From Thermoleophilia bacterium (GTDB lineage Bacteria > Actinomycetota > Thermoleophilia > BMS3ABIN01), in the NCBI GenBank assembly GCA_020053595.1, contig JAGVMV010000040.1:1-64000 (forward strand): 64,000 bases of DNA, in the 5' to 3' direction. The position numbers and the translations under genes are program-made. Within the stretch, counting starts at the first letter, position 1; each line of letters starts with the position of its first letter. Below, one piece after another: positions 34,252-42,265 of the stretch. The notes beneath the pieces are model-generated. The model searched no databases, had not been told where the DNA came from, and was given only the letters and a program-made list of their open reading frames with translations.

Positions 34252-36081
34252 CTACTCGACGGTTACCGTCTTGGCCAGGTTGCGAGGCTGGTCCACGTTG
34301 CAGCCCTTGAGCTGGGCGATGTAATAAGCCAGCAGCTGCAGCGGCACCACCGATAACAGCGGCGACAGCATCTCCGAGGTCCTGGGAATGTACATGACGT
34401 CATCGCTGAGCGATTTGATCCGTTCGTTGCCTTCGGTCGCCACGGCGATTACCGAAGCCCGCCGGGCACGTACTTCCTCGATATTGGAAACGACCTTTTC
34501 GTAGACATGGCCGTCGTTGGCCACCACAACCACCGGTGAGCCCTTGTCGAGCAGGGCGATGGGTCCATGCTTCATTTCGCCGGCGGCATACGCCTCGGTG
34601 GGGATGTAGGAAATTTCCTTGAGCTTCAATGCGCCTTCGAGGCAGACCGGCAGGCCGACGCCACGGCCCAGGTAGAGGAAAAAGGGTTGCTGGTAATAGC
34701 GCTTGGCGATCTCGTATGCGGATGCTTCGTTTTTCAGGTAATTGCGCATGAGGTCAGGGATAGACTTGAGTTCCGCGGCGACTTCGCTGATCTCTTTGGG
34801 GTCCATGGTCTGCCTGATCTGTGCCAGGTAGAGGGCAAGCAGCTGTATGGCGGCAATCTGCGCCACGTGGGTCTTGGTGGCGGCGACGCCGATCTCCAGC
34901 CCGGCGCGGGTATAAAGGATGCCGTCGGCGTCGCGGGTTGCCTGGCTGCCCATGATATTGGTGATCGCCAACACCCGGGCTCCCTGGCTGCGTGCCTGCC
35001 TCATGGCCGCCAGCGTGTCCGCGGTCTCGCCTGACTGGGAAATGCCGACCACCAGCGTCGTCGGTGACAGCACCGGATCCCGGTAGCGGAACTCGGACGC
35101 CACGTCCAGTTCCACCGCTACCCGCGCCCAGTTCTCCAGCACATAACGGCCGACCAGCCCAGCATGGTAGGAGGTGCCGCAGGCGACGATATAAACCTTG
35201 TCGATCTTCGCCAGCTCCTTGTCCGGGATGGCCAGCTCCTCGAGGACGATGCCGCCACCGGCCGGAAGTCGTCCGGCCAGGGTATCTGTCAGCGAATCCG
35301 GCTGTTCGTAAATCTCCTTGCGCATGAAAGTCTCGTAGCCGCCTTTCTCGGCGGCGTCGGCATTCCAGCTGACCCGGGTGATCTCCCGGTCCAGAGGCTG
35401 TTTGTCCAGATCCAGGATCTGGACGCCGTCCGGTGTCATTACCACCATTTCGTCATCGCCGATCACCATGACATCGCGGGTCTCGGAGAGGAAGGCCGGG
35501 ATTGCCGAAGCGATGAAGTTTTCCCCCTCGCCAACGCCGATGAGCAGCGGGCACTCCTTGCGGGCGCCGACGATCAGGTCCGGGTGGCCGCTGTGGATCA
35601 CACAGAAAGCGTAATGGCCGCTGATCTCGCCGATGCTCAAACGCGTCGCCTCGACCAGGTCGCCGTCGTAGTGTTTCTCCACCAGGTGGGAAACGACTTC
35701 GGCGTCCGTCTCGGAAGTAAACTTGTGGCCCTCGGCGGTGAGCTTCTCGCGCAAATCCTGGTAGTTTTCGATGATGCCGTTCAGCACGATGGAGATCTTG
35801 CCGGTGCAATCCAGGTGGGGGTGTGCGTTCGCGGTGGAGGGACGTCCGTGGGTGGCCCAGCGGGTATGCCCCAGGCCGGCGTGAGCGCCGGTGCAGCCAT
35901 CTCCCTCGAGTTCCTTCTCCAGGCTGTCGAGGTTGCCGACGGCGCGCACCAGCTCGATGTGGCCGTTGGAAAGGACTGACAGCCCCGCCGAGTCATAGCC
36001 ACGGTACTCCAGCTTCCGCAGGCCCTGGAAAAGCAGCTCTTTACACTGCCGCTGTCCTGTATAGGCGATTATGCCGCACAT
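34252..36081 (-). CDS. glmS: Glutamine-fructose-6-phosphate aminotransferase
   Basis: A 609-residue enzyme making glucosamine-6-phosphate, the entry to UDP-GlcNAc. The N-terminal glutaminase begins MCGIIAYTG with nucleophile Cys2. Two SIS isomerase domains follow (YIVACGTSYHAG, ISQSGETADT and the C-terminal QLKGCNVDQPRNLAKTVTVE). The gene downstream of glmM encodes the preceding step here, 75 nt away. No glmS ribozyme was seen in that gap. Confidence 0.97.
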   Translation of the reverse strand: MCGIIAYTGQRQCKELLFQGLRKLEYRGYDSAGLSVLSNGHIELVRAVGNLDSLEKELEGDGCTGAHAGLGHTRWATHGRPSTANAHPHLDCTGKISIVLNGIIENYQDLREKLTAEGHKFTSETDAEVVSHLVEKHYDGDLVEATRLSIGEISGHYAFCVIHSGHPDLIVGARKECPLLIGVGEGENFIASAIPAFLSETRDVMVIGDDEMVVMTPDGVQILDLDKQPLDREITRVSWNADAAEKGGYETFMRKEIYEQPDSLTDTLAGRLPAGGGIVLEELAIPDKELAKIDKVYIVACGTSYHAGLVGRYVLENWARVAVELDVASEFRYRDPVLSPTTLVVGISQSGETADTLAAMRQARSQGARVLAITNIMGSQATRDADGILYTRAGLEIGVAATKTHVAQIAAIQLLALYLAQIRQTMDPKEISEVAAELKSIPDLMRNYLKNEASAYEIAKRYYQQPFFLYLGRGVGLPVCLEGALKLKEISYIPTEAYAAGEMKHGPIALLDKGSPVVVVANDGHVYEKVVSNIEEVRARRASVIAVATEGNERIKSLSDDVMYIPRTSEMLSPLLSVVPLQLLAYYIAQLKGCNVDQPRNLAKTVTVE

Positions 36082-36156
36082 GGGAAAAGACTGGTTTTCG
36101 GACTCATGTTAAATATCATCCTGAGCTTAGAGAAGAATCTCGTGAATCGGCAGTGG

Positions 36157-37494
36157 CTAGCCGGCCACGCCGAGGCTCTGTTCAACCACGGCTACAATTC
36201 TATCGCAAACGCCGTCGCAAAGCTCCGACGTTGTCGCTTCGACCATAACCCGGACCACGGGCTCGGTGCCGGAAGGGCGCACCAGGATTCTGCCGGAATC
36301 GCCCAGACGGCCGGTTTCCTCGTCAATTTTCTCCCAGATCCTGGTGGCCTCCTCCAGGCCCTGCATGTTCTTGACCCGGACATTGACCAGTTTCTGTGGC
36401 AGGCGGGTCATCACCCGGGCCAGCTCGGCCAGCGTGGCGCCGCTCCGCGCCATTACTTCCAGTAAAAGCAGGGATGTCCCCAGCCCGTCGCCGGTGGTTC
36501 CGGTCTCCAGGTTGATCAAATGGCCGGATTGTTCACCGCCGAAACCGAAGCCTCCCGCCAGCATATCCTCGAGCACATAACGGTCGCCGACAGCCGTGGT
36601 CCTGACTTCGATCCCCAGATTTTTCATGGCAAGATGGAAGCCGAGATTGGTCATTACCGTGGTGACAATGGTATTAAGGGGCAGTTTCCCCTGCCGTTTC
36701 AGGTAATTGGCGCAGATGGCCATGATGAAATCGCCGTCGACCAGTTCGCCGCCGGCGTCAACAGCCAGCACCCGGTCACCGTCGCCATCGTAAGCGAGCC
36801 CCAGGTCGTAACCGTCGGCGCGGACCATCTCCTGCAGCCGCCGCATGTGTGTGGAGCCGCAGTCATCGTTGATGTTGAAACCGTCCGGGTCAGCATTAAT
36901 CACGGTAAGATCGGCGCCCAGCCGGTTGAAAGCCATCGGTGAACTCCTGAAAGTGGCGCCGTTGGCACAATCAATGAGGATGCGGAACCGGGAGAGTTCG
37001 AGATCGAATCGCGTCACCAGATTGTCAACGTAAGTCTCGACGGCGCTTTCCAGGGTGCTGGACGTGCCGGGGTTGGCCGGAAGCGTCACATCCGCCTCGC
37101 CCAGCAGGAAGCGCTCCATTTCATGTTCCTGGTCATCTGTGAGCTTGAAGCCGGAAGCGCCGAAAAATTTGATGCCGTTGTCCGGATAAGGATTGTGAGA
37201 GGCGGAAATGACAGCGCCAGCGTCGGCGCCCGCGGCGACAACGAGGCTTGCCACTGCCGGTGTGGGAACGACTCCCGCCTGGATCACTCGCCCGCCCGCG
37301 GAATTGATGCCTGCCACCAAAGCCGTCTCCAGCATGGAGCCCGAGACACGCGTATCGCGGCCGACGAGTATGACCGGGTTCTCCGAGGGCAGAACTGCCA
37401 CCGCCGCCCGCCCGACCGCCAGCGCCAGGTCGGCGGTCAAAGCCTCGTTGGCAACGCCCCGAATGCCGTCAGTGCCGAAATATTTGCGCGTCAA
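36157..37494 (-). CDS. glmM: Phosphoglucosamine mutase
   Basis: A 445-residue mutase converting glucosamine-6-phosphate to glucosamine-1-phosphate. It has KYFGTDGIRG, the phosphoserine loop VISASHNPYPDNGIKFF, the metal loop AYDGDGDRV and the C-terminal VRPSGTEPVVRVM. The start is TTG 37494 with GAGGAAAGGG upstream, and that ribosome site lies in the arm of an inverted repeat (see 37503-37525). It forms a unit with glmS. Confidence 0.96.
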   Translation of the reverse strand: MTRKYFGTDGIRGVANEALTADLALAVGRAAVAVLPSENPVILVGRDTRVSGSMLETALVAGINSAGGRVIQAGVVPTPAVASLVVAAGADAGAVISASHNPYPDNGIKFFGASGFKLTDDQEHEMERFLLGEADVTLPANPGTSSTLESAVETYVDNLVTRFDLELSRFRILIDCANGATFRSSPMAFNRLGADLTVINADPDGFNINDDCGSTHMRRLQEMVRADGYDLGLAYDGDGDRVLAVDAGGELVDGDFIMAICANYLKRQGKLPLNTIVTTVMTNLGFHLAMKNLGIEVRTTAVGDRYVLEDMLAGGFGFGGEQSGHLINLETGTTGDGLGTSLLLLEVMARSGATLAELARVMTRLPQKLVNVRVKNMQGLEEATRIWEKIDEETGRLGDSGRILVRPSGTEPVVRVMVEATTSELCDGVCDRIVAVVEQSLGVAG

Positions 37495-37502
37495 AAAAAC
37501 CC

Positions 37503-37525
37503 TTTCCTCAAAAAAGTAGAGGAAA
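37503..37525 (-). promoter_or_regulatory. Hairpin overlapping glmM ribosome site
   Basis: TTTCCTC (37503-37509) and GAGGAAA (37519-37525) are perfect inverted arms around a 9-nt loop. In the minus-strand RNA the 3' arm is the glmM Shine-Dalgarno, so folding would mask it. A TATAAT-type -10 lies just upstream (minus strand, 37533-37528), which would put the transcript start inside or beside the 5' arm; the hairpin may then exist only in read-through transcripts. The role is inferred. Confidence 0.4.
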
Positions 37526-37559
37526 AGATTATAGCGGAAAATAGGGCCCCCCTACGACG

Positions 37560-37820
37560 CTAACCGCCGCACTGGTTCTTCATGTCAGTCAGAACCTGGC
37601 TGCGCACCATCTGGCGGTAACAGTAGGATTCCTTCGCGGGGCAGTGGGAGATACAGGCCGACGAGACCCGTTTAACCTCGGCGGCGCAGCCCGGGCAGGC
37701 CATGACCAGGTCCTGGGGAAAGAATTCGACTTCCTCGCCACATTCGGGGCAGGGCAGGAATTCGATGTCCCGGAAGACTCCGGGGCAGCGCCATTTGCTT
37801 AGCCGGGATTCGTCGCTCAT
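37560..37820 (-). CDS. Small Cys-rich zinc-ribbon protein
   Basis: An 86-residue protein with CPECGEEVEFFPQD and CPGCAAEVKR forming a zinc ribbon, then CISHCPAKESYC, a second Cys cluster (eight or more Cys in all). It could bind zinc or an iron-sulfur centre. No family is recognised. The start is ATG 37820 with GGAGA 7 nt upstream. It lies between yqeK and glmM on the same strand. Confidence 0.75.
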   Translation of the reverse strand: MSDESRLSKWRCPGVFRDIEFLPCPECGEEVEFFPQDLVMACPGCAAEVKRVSSACISHCPAKESYCYRQMVRSQVLTDMKNQCGG

Positions 37821-37935
37821 CGCCTGTCTCCAGATTTGGGCATGTTATTATTATGCCCGCAAAAAGGGATATTCCCATGACCCGGCTCAAACTGTGGCGT
37901 GACCTGGCTCACATTCCCAGGGGGGAGCCGCTGCG

Positions 37936-38505
37936 TTAACCGGTGGATCCCTGCAGCAACAATTCCCTCAAAACGTAAGTATCCGGGTCGACCGTACGGC
38001 CGGTGCGGTCGAGGTGGTCGGTGTTGATTCCTATCGCCATCAGCAGGGCGCGGTCCACATCTTCAAGAGCGAGCGCTTTCAGGTCAGCCACCCAGTCGTG
38101 GTGGCGGGTTGGCTCCGTTACATCGGCCAGGTAAAAAAGTTTGTCGGAAAGCGTCATCTCCGGATGGCCGGCGGTGTGCCAGCGCACGGCGCTCATCATT
38201 GCCGGTTCACTGAGTCCGAGGTCACGCCTGGCGATCTCGACGGCCAGCTTGCCATGGAGGAGCACCGGGCTCAGGCGGTCGATATCACGCACCGGCAGCC
38301 CCCATTCTTCCGCCGTGGCGACCAGTTCTTCATTGGTGAATTCCCGGGCGCAATCGTGTAGCAGCGCTGCCTGCCTGAGCGGCGCTGCTGCCACTTCATA
38401 GCGCTCAGCCAACCCCGTGACCGCTTCGAGCACTCCCAGGCTGTGCCGGTAGCGCCCCAGCGAAATTCGTGCCTGCAACCAGTCTTTCAGTTTATCTTCC
38501 ACCAT
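37936..38505 (-). CDS. yqeK: HD-domain Np4A-type hydrolase (YqeK family)
   Basis: A 189-residue HD phosphohydrolase. HSLGVLEAVTGLA, ALLHDCARE and LLHGKLAVEIA are the metal-binding family motifs, and VRWHTAGHPEMTLSDKLFYLAD matches YqeK. Members hydrolyse diadenosine tetraphosphate to ADP. In most bacteria yqeK lies with nadD and rsfS; neither is here. I chose ATG 38505 to fit the family length of about 190; ATG 38520 is close by and also possible, and the open frame to 38616 is unlikely. Confidence 0.85.
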   Translation of the reverse strand: MVEDKLKDWLQARISLGRYRHSLGVLEAVTGLAERYEVAAAPLRQAALLHDCAREFTNEELVATAEEWGLPVRDIDRLSPVLLHGKLAVEIARRDLGLSEPAMMSAVRWHTAGHPEMTLSDKLFYLADVTEPTRHHDWVADLKALALEDVDRALLMAIGINTDHLDRTGRTVDPDTYVLRELLLQGSTG

Positions 38506-38628
38506 TCCAATGTACACCATGATGGCGGCAACCGGAATGGAAGCCGCAAAGTTATTCGCCGCAAGCGGCGCAGCCGCCTTCGGGTGTATGCAACAACGGG
38601 AAAAAGTGGACGCCACCGACCGGAAGTG

Positions 38629-39735
38629 TCAGACGAAATTCTTTTCCACATACGGCGAGGTCATCGCCGCCAGTAATGCGTAATAAGTGGGGATGAAGCT
38701 CAGCATCTCACCGATCTGCAGGGGATTGGCGTGCAGTTCCGGCGAGGCGCAGGTGACGGCGAAATAATCGCTGGTGGCAGAGGCCGGTGTGATTCCAGGG
38801 TGACAGGGGATAAGCGCCGCGCCTCCCATGTCCTGCACACCGAAACCGACCAGCGCCTGGATTACACCCTTCTTTTCAAAGACCTCGATCACCGGCCCCT
38901 CCAGGATGAAAGCATCCCGGTGTGCTCCCTGGAGATAAAAGTCCGGCGCCGGACCCGCGGGTATCCTGCCCAGCAGGATAGCCTCACCGCAGCGCAGCTC
39001 GCTAACGCGGGCGAAGAGCGACATGCCCCAGCCGGGCTTTTTTTCTTCCGTTTCTTCCGGGTTGACCAGCAACCGCAGCAGTCCCGACCCGCCCACGGAA
39101 AGTATTGGCAACAGGCCGTTTTCTTCGCTCCCGGCGGATTTATCGCCGATCATTATCTGCTCGCCGGCAATCCTCATGTGTCCGCGGCCCAACCGCCAGG
39201 CGACCTTTCCCGCCACGTCGTTGAAGGTTTCCAGGGCTTCGCCAACGGGAAGGTCACCACGGGCGCAGGCGGCATTGGTTGCCAGCCCGACCAGCAGGGC
39301 TTCTTCCATCCCGTTTAGGCGGGCGGCCTCCTCCGAGGCTTGCTCCAGCGGCACGCCCTCACGGCCGTCGCCGGTTTCGATCAGCAGGCAAAACTTCAAC
39401 GGCCCGTTGGGGGTCATCCTCAGCAGCGACTCCGCCTGCTGAACAGAGGAAACAAAGTAGATATCTGCATCAAAGCCGACATCGTCCGCGGATACCGGTG
39501 ATCGCAGGAATTCGATCTCAGTTCCCGGGAAATTCCGGCGCAGGTTGCGGATATTGCCGGCCCGTGAGTCGGCAAGTGCGTTGGCGCCGCCGGCAAGCAT
39601 GGCCTCGGCCACCAATTCATGGCCCCGGCAGGCCTTGGTGACGCCGACCAGTCTGACCCCGTGTGGCGCCAGCAGCTCCGCGATCAGGCGGGCGTTCTGT
39701 TCTATTTTGCCCAGGTTAACAGTCAGGCGTGGCAT
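38629..39735 (-). CDS. Alanine-racemase-fold PLP enzyme (YhfX/ornithine racemase-like)
   Basis: A 368-residue fold-type III PLP protein. VGVTKACRGHELVAEAM carries the PLP lysine in a VTKA rather than KANAYGHG context, which matches the ornithine racemase/YhfX group rather than Alr. LKFCLLIETGDGREGVPLE resembles the substrate-side strand. The substrate is unknown; a second racemase beside a genuine Alr hints at another D-amino acid. The start is ATG 39735 with AAGGA upstream. It lies downstream of rpsI but is separated by a strong terminator. Confidence 0.78.
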   Translation of the reverse strand: MPRLTVNLGKIEQNARLIAELLAPHGVRLVGVTKACRGHELVAEAMLAGGANALADSRAGNIRNLRRNFPGTEIEFLRSPVSADDVGFDADIYFVSSVQQAESLLRMTPNGPLKFCLLIETGDGREGVPLEQASEEAARLNGMEEALLVGLATNAACARGDLPVGEALETFNDVAGKVAWRLGRGHMRIAGEQIMIGDKSAGSEENGLLPILSVGGSGLLRLLVNPEETEEKKPGWGMSLFARVSELRCGEAILLGRIPAGPAPDFYLQGAHRDAFILEGPVIEVFEKKGVIQALVGFGVQDMGGAALIPCHPGITPASATSDYFAVTCASPELHANPLQIGEMLSFIPTYYALLAAMTSPYVEKNFV

Positions 39736-39818
39736 CAAAGTTCCTTTGGCTCAGTCAGCGAGGGGCATGCCCCGGATTGGAAAACAGCATGGATAGAAGA
39801 TAACAACTGGCGCCAGGG

Positions 39819-39853
39819 AAAAAAAGAAGATGGCGGGTGATCCGCCATCTTCT
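39819..39853 (-). terminator. Intrinsic terminator of rplM-rpsI
   Basis: A 12-bp perfect stem (39825-39836 with 39842-39853) with a 5-nt loop is followed, in the minus direction, by seven T residues (39825-39819). It is well placed 24 nt after the rpsI stop. Confidence 0.9.
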
Positions 39854-39876
39854 GGAAATACTGGTATGTGCCGCTG

Positions 39877-40263
39877 TTAGCGCTTGGAGAACTGCGGCTT
39901 CTTGCGGGCGCTCTTCAGTCCGGCCTTTTTGCGTTCTACCTTCCGCGAGTCGCGAGTGAGGAAACCGCCGACGCGCAGCTCCTTGCGCAGAGAGTCGTCC
40001 GCCTCGAGCAGCGCCTTGGCGATGCCGTGCTTGAGGGCTCCTGCCTGGCCGCCCACTCCTCCGCCCATGATGTTGGCGGAGACATCAAAACGGCTCTCGG
40101 TGCCGGTAGTCGTCAGTGGCATGCGCACTTCGGTCCGCAGCCGCGGCCGGCCGAAATATTCGTCCACCGGGCGTTTGTTCACCGTGATCTTGCCGTCGCC
40201 GGGCGTGAGGATCACGCGGGCGATGGCGGTCTTGCGCTTGCCTGTGGCGGTATACCTAACCAA
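39877..40263 (-). CDS. rpsI: 30S ribosomal protein S9
   Basis: A 128-residue S9: [19 protein letters not shown] at the start, [20 protein letters not shown] in the middle and the basic end ending KKPQFSKR, where the terminal Arg reaches the P-site tRNA. The start is TTG 40263 with GGAG 7 nt upstream, and it overlaps the rplM stop by 8 nt. This is the conserved rplM-rpsI operon. Confidence 0.98.
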   Translation of the reverse strand: MVRYTATGKRKTAIARVILTPGDGKITVNKRPVDEYFGRPRLRTEVRMPLTTTGTESRFDVSANIMGGGVGGQAGALKHGIAKALLEADDSLRKELRVGGFLTRDSRKVERKKAGLKSARKKPQFSKR

Positions 40264-40687
40264 GCTTCATCTCCTCCGGATTCTGGGCCTCGTGCGGATG
40301 CTCGGGGCCGGCATAAACTTTTAACTTCTTCAGCTGGGCACGGCCCAGGCGGTTCTTGGGCAGCATGCCCTTGACCGCCAGGCGAATGACTTCTTCCGGC
40401 TTCTTGTCCATCATCTCGGACAGGGTGCGCTGCTTGAGCCCGCCGGGATAGCCGGTATGCCGGTAATAAATCTTGTTGTCCATCTTGCGGCCGGTGACGG
40501 CTATTCTCGAAGCGTTGATGACAACGACGAAATCGCCAGTGTCGATGTGAGGCGTGTAGGTCGGCTTGGTCTTGCCGCGCAGGTTGTCAGCGATGCGCGT
40601 GGCCAGCCGTCCAAGGCGCTGGTCCTTGGCGTCGACGATGAGCCAGTTACGCTCGATGGTTGAAGGTTTTGCGACGTAAGTTTTCAT
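40256..40687 (-). CDS. rplM: 50S ribosomal protein L13
   Basis: A 143-residue L13, the normal length. [46 protein letters not shown] and [10 protein letters not shown] are conserved. The ATG at 40687 starts the standard MKTYVAKP terminus; a reading to 40720 is an over-extension. The Shine-Dalgarno is poor, though a good promoter lies 40 nt upstream. Confidence 0.98.
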   Translation of the reverse strand: MKTYVAKPSTIERNWLIVDAKDQRLGRLATRIADNLRGKTKPTYTPHIDTGDFVVVINASRIAVTGRKMDNKIYYRHTGYPGGLKQRTLSEMMDKKPEEVIRLAVKGMLPKNRLGRAQLKKLKVYAGPEHPHEAQNPEEMKLG

Positions 40688-40726
40688 AGTTATTTCAAAG
40701 CACGCGCAAGTCAGGCGCAAGGAAGG

Positions 40727-40755
40727 ATACTAGAGCAAAAAAATACAGGTGTCAA
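40727..40755 (-). promoter_or_regulatory. rplM-rpsI promoter
   Basis: On the minus strand TTGACA (40755-40750) and TAGTAT (40732-40727) are spaced by exactly 17 nt, an excellent housekeeping-sigma promoter. It starts a short leader of about 33 nt before rplM. Confidence 0.8.
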
Positions 40756-40868
40756 ATATTCAGGCGCCGTGAGCGTGGCCATCGCCGGTCGCAACCGGGC
40801 TGCGGCGCCGGACGCGCTTTGCTACAGTTTGCTACAGTATTAGATGCTGTCAAGAATACCGGGCGTCT

Positions 40869-41675
40869 ATGCATCAGGAAATCACACATATGATGAGCTC
40901 CCTGACCAGCAGGGTGCTGGTTGTCTGCAATGAGGTACCAGAGCCGGGAACGGCAGGCGAAACCGACCGTTGCTGGGCGTTGGCCGATGCCCTGTCCGCA
41001 AATCAGGATGTCATTCTGGCGCTGCCGAAGCTCAGCGGACTTTCCCACGGCAGTTTTGCCGTCGTCTATTATAACTCCCGCAATATCGCCATGGTGGCCC
41101 GCGACTCTGATGTGGTCATCTGTGATTCGGCGGCCCTGGCGCTTCATCAGCAGCTGCTGAACGCCGGCAAACCGGTGGCGGCGGATCTGGCGGGTGTTGT
41201 CGTTCCGCAGAACGGCGGCATGGCGACAGATCCCGGGGATGGCGATGTGACTGCAGATCCATCGAAGGACAGCGGGTTGATCACTCCCAGTCTTGCCGAC
41301 GTTCTTGCTGCCGCAGACTTTTTCATCTGTGCATCGGAGGACGAGCGTCGCGGCTGGCTCCAGACACTGGAAAAAGCCGGGCGCGTTAATGAGCACACCC
41401 TCGACGGTGACAGCGGCCTCAGACGGCTCATCGAGGTCGTGCGGGTTGACCGCCTGCAGCCGCTGATGGACTATTGCGCCGTCCCCCGTTTTGCGCGCGA
41501 CCGTGGCACCCGTTATAACCGCCTCAGCCTGCCTGCGGCTGATGAGACGGGCAATAAGCTATCTCACTACTGGCGCCGCTTCCGCTATCTTCTGCGAACA
41601 GGCGGCGTACGGGCTGTTTGGTCTCGAGGTGGAGCGGTAATAAAGAGGAAAACCACGGACAAGGAGCAAAGTTAG
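40869..41675 (+). CDS. GT-B-like N-terminal half, glycosyltransferase-related
   Basis: A 268-residue protein. It starts like a GT4 N-terminal domain (RVLVVCNEVPEPGTAGETDR, then CWALADALSANQDVILALP, a variable stretch and DVVICDSAALALH). It stops where a GT4 would begin its donor-binding half, and ends in a basic tail. ADFFICASEDERRGWL matches the pre-linker strand. It may be a shortened actinobacterial paralogue or part of a split enzyme; no partner half is adjacent. The start is uncertain (ATG 40869, 40890 or 40893; no Shine-Dalgarno). Confidence 0.6.
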   Translation: MHQEITHMMSSLTSRVLVVCNEVPEPGTAGETDRCWALADALSANQDVILALPKLSGLSHGSFAVVYYNSRNIAMVARDSDVVICDSAALALHQQLLNAGKPVAADLAGVVVPQNGGMATDPGDGDVTADPSKDSGLITPSLADVLAAADFFICASEDERRGWLQTLEKAGRVNEHTLDGDSGLRRLIEVVRVDRLQPLMDYCAVPRFARDRGTRYNRLSLPAADETGNKLSHYWRRFRYLLRTGGVRAVWSRGGAVIKRKTTDKEQS

Positions 41676-41707
41676 TTGATCCGCATTTTTTCCAGAAAGG
41701 GGCACAG

Positions 41708-42124
41708 ATGAACCAGACGCAGAGGATCCGGGCGTTTCTGCCAATCACGGCAATTATTATAATGATGGTGGCCGTTCTGGCTTTGACGGCCGTTGGTTGC
41801 GGTGGCAATTCACCGGGTTCGGCGGCTGGGGACATGGTCCAGCTGCTATCAGAGCGCAAGTTCAGTGATGCCTATGACTCCTTCTCTTCCAACTCTCCTG
41901 TTCACGCACAGGTCAGCCGCGATGACTTCGTCACACAAATGAGCGCCTCATTGCCCGAAGGTACGACTATCACCGACTTCAGTGTCACCGAAGAAAAAAT
42001 CGAAGACGACAAGGGTACCGTCTCCTGGAAGGCTACGGTCAGGATGCCGAACACGGACGAACAGACGCTCGATGATAAATTCCAGATGGTCAAGGAAGAC
42101 GGTAACTGGAAGGTCGACCAGTAG
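41708..42124 (+). CDS. NTF2-like (DUF4878-type) lipoprotein
   Basis: A 138-residue exported protein with hydrophobic core and lipobox AVGC. The mature part (GDMVQLLSERKFSDAYDSFS and WKATVRMPNTDEQTLDDKFQ, ending EDGNWKVDQ) has the strand order of DUF4878/NTF2-like lumazine-type folds that bind small ligands or act as immunity-like domains. The exact role is unknown. The ATG at 41708 follows AAAGGGG by 5 nt. Confidence 0.72.
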   Translation: MNQTQRIRAFLPITAIIIMMVAVLALTAVGCGGNSPGSAAGDMVQLLSERKFSDAYDSFSSNSPVHAQVSRDDFVTQMSASLPEGTTITDFSVTEEKIEDDKGTVSWKATVRMPNTDEQTLDDKFQMVKEDGNWKVDQ

Positions 42125-42265
42125 CCGCAAGGTAAAAGCCGGACATTCAGCGATTCGCGGGGGAGAGGGCGGCAATTGCCCGCCTCGCGCTCATTCGCTA
42201 TAGTACTTCACTTGGTTAAAACGGCATTCCAGGTCGAGCAACCGCACCCGAAGCAGGAGGACAGC

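Noticed and set aside
36082-36156. glmS ribozyme between glmM and glmS
   Set aside because: The 75-nt gap is too short and lacks the ribozyme core; it belongs to Firmicutes-type leaders.
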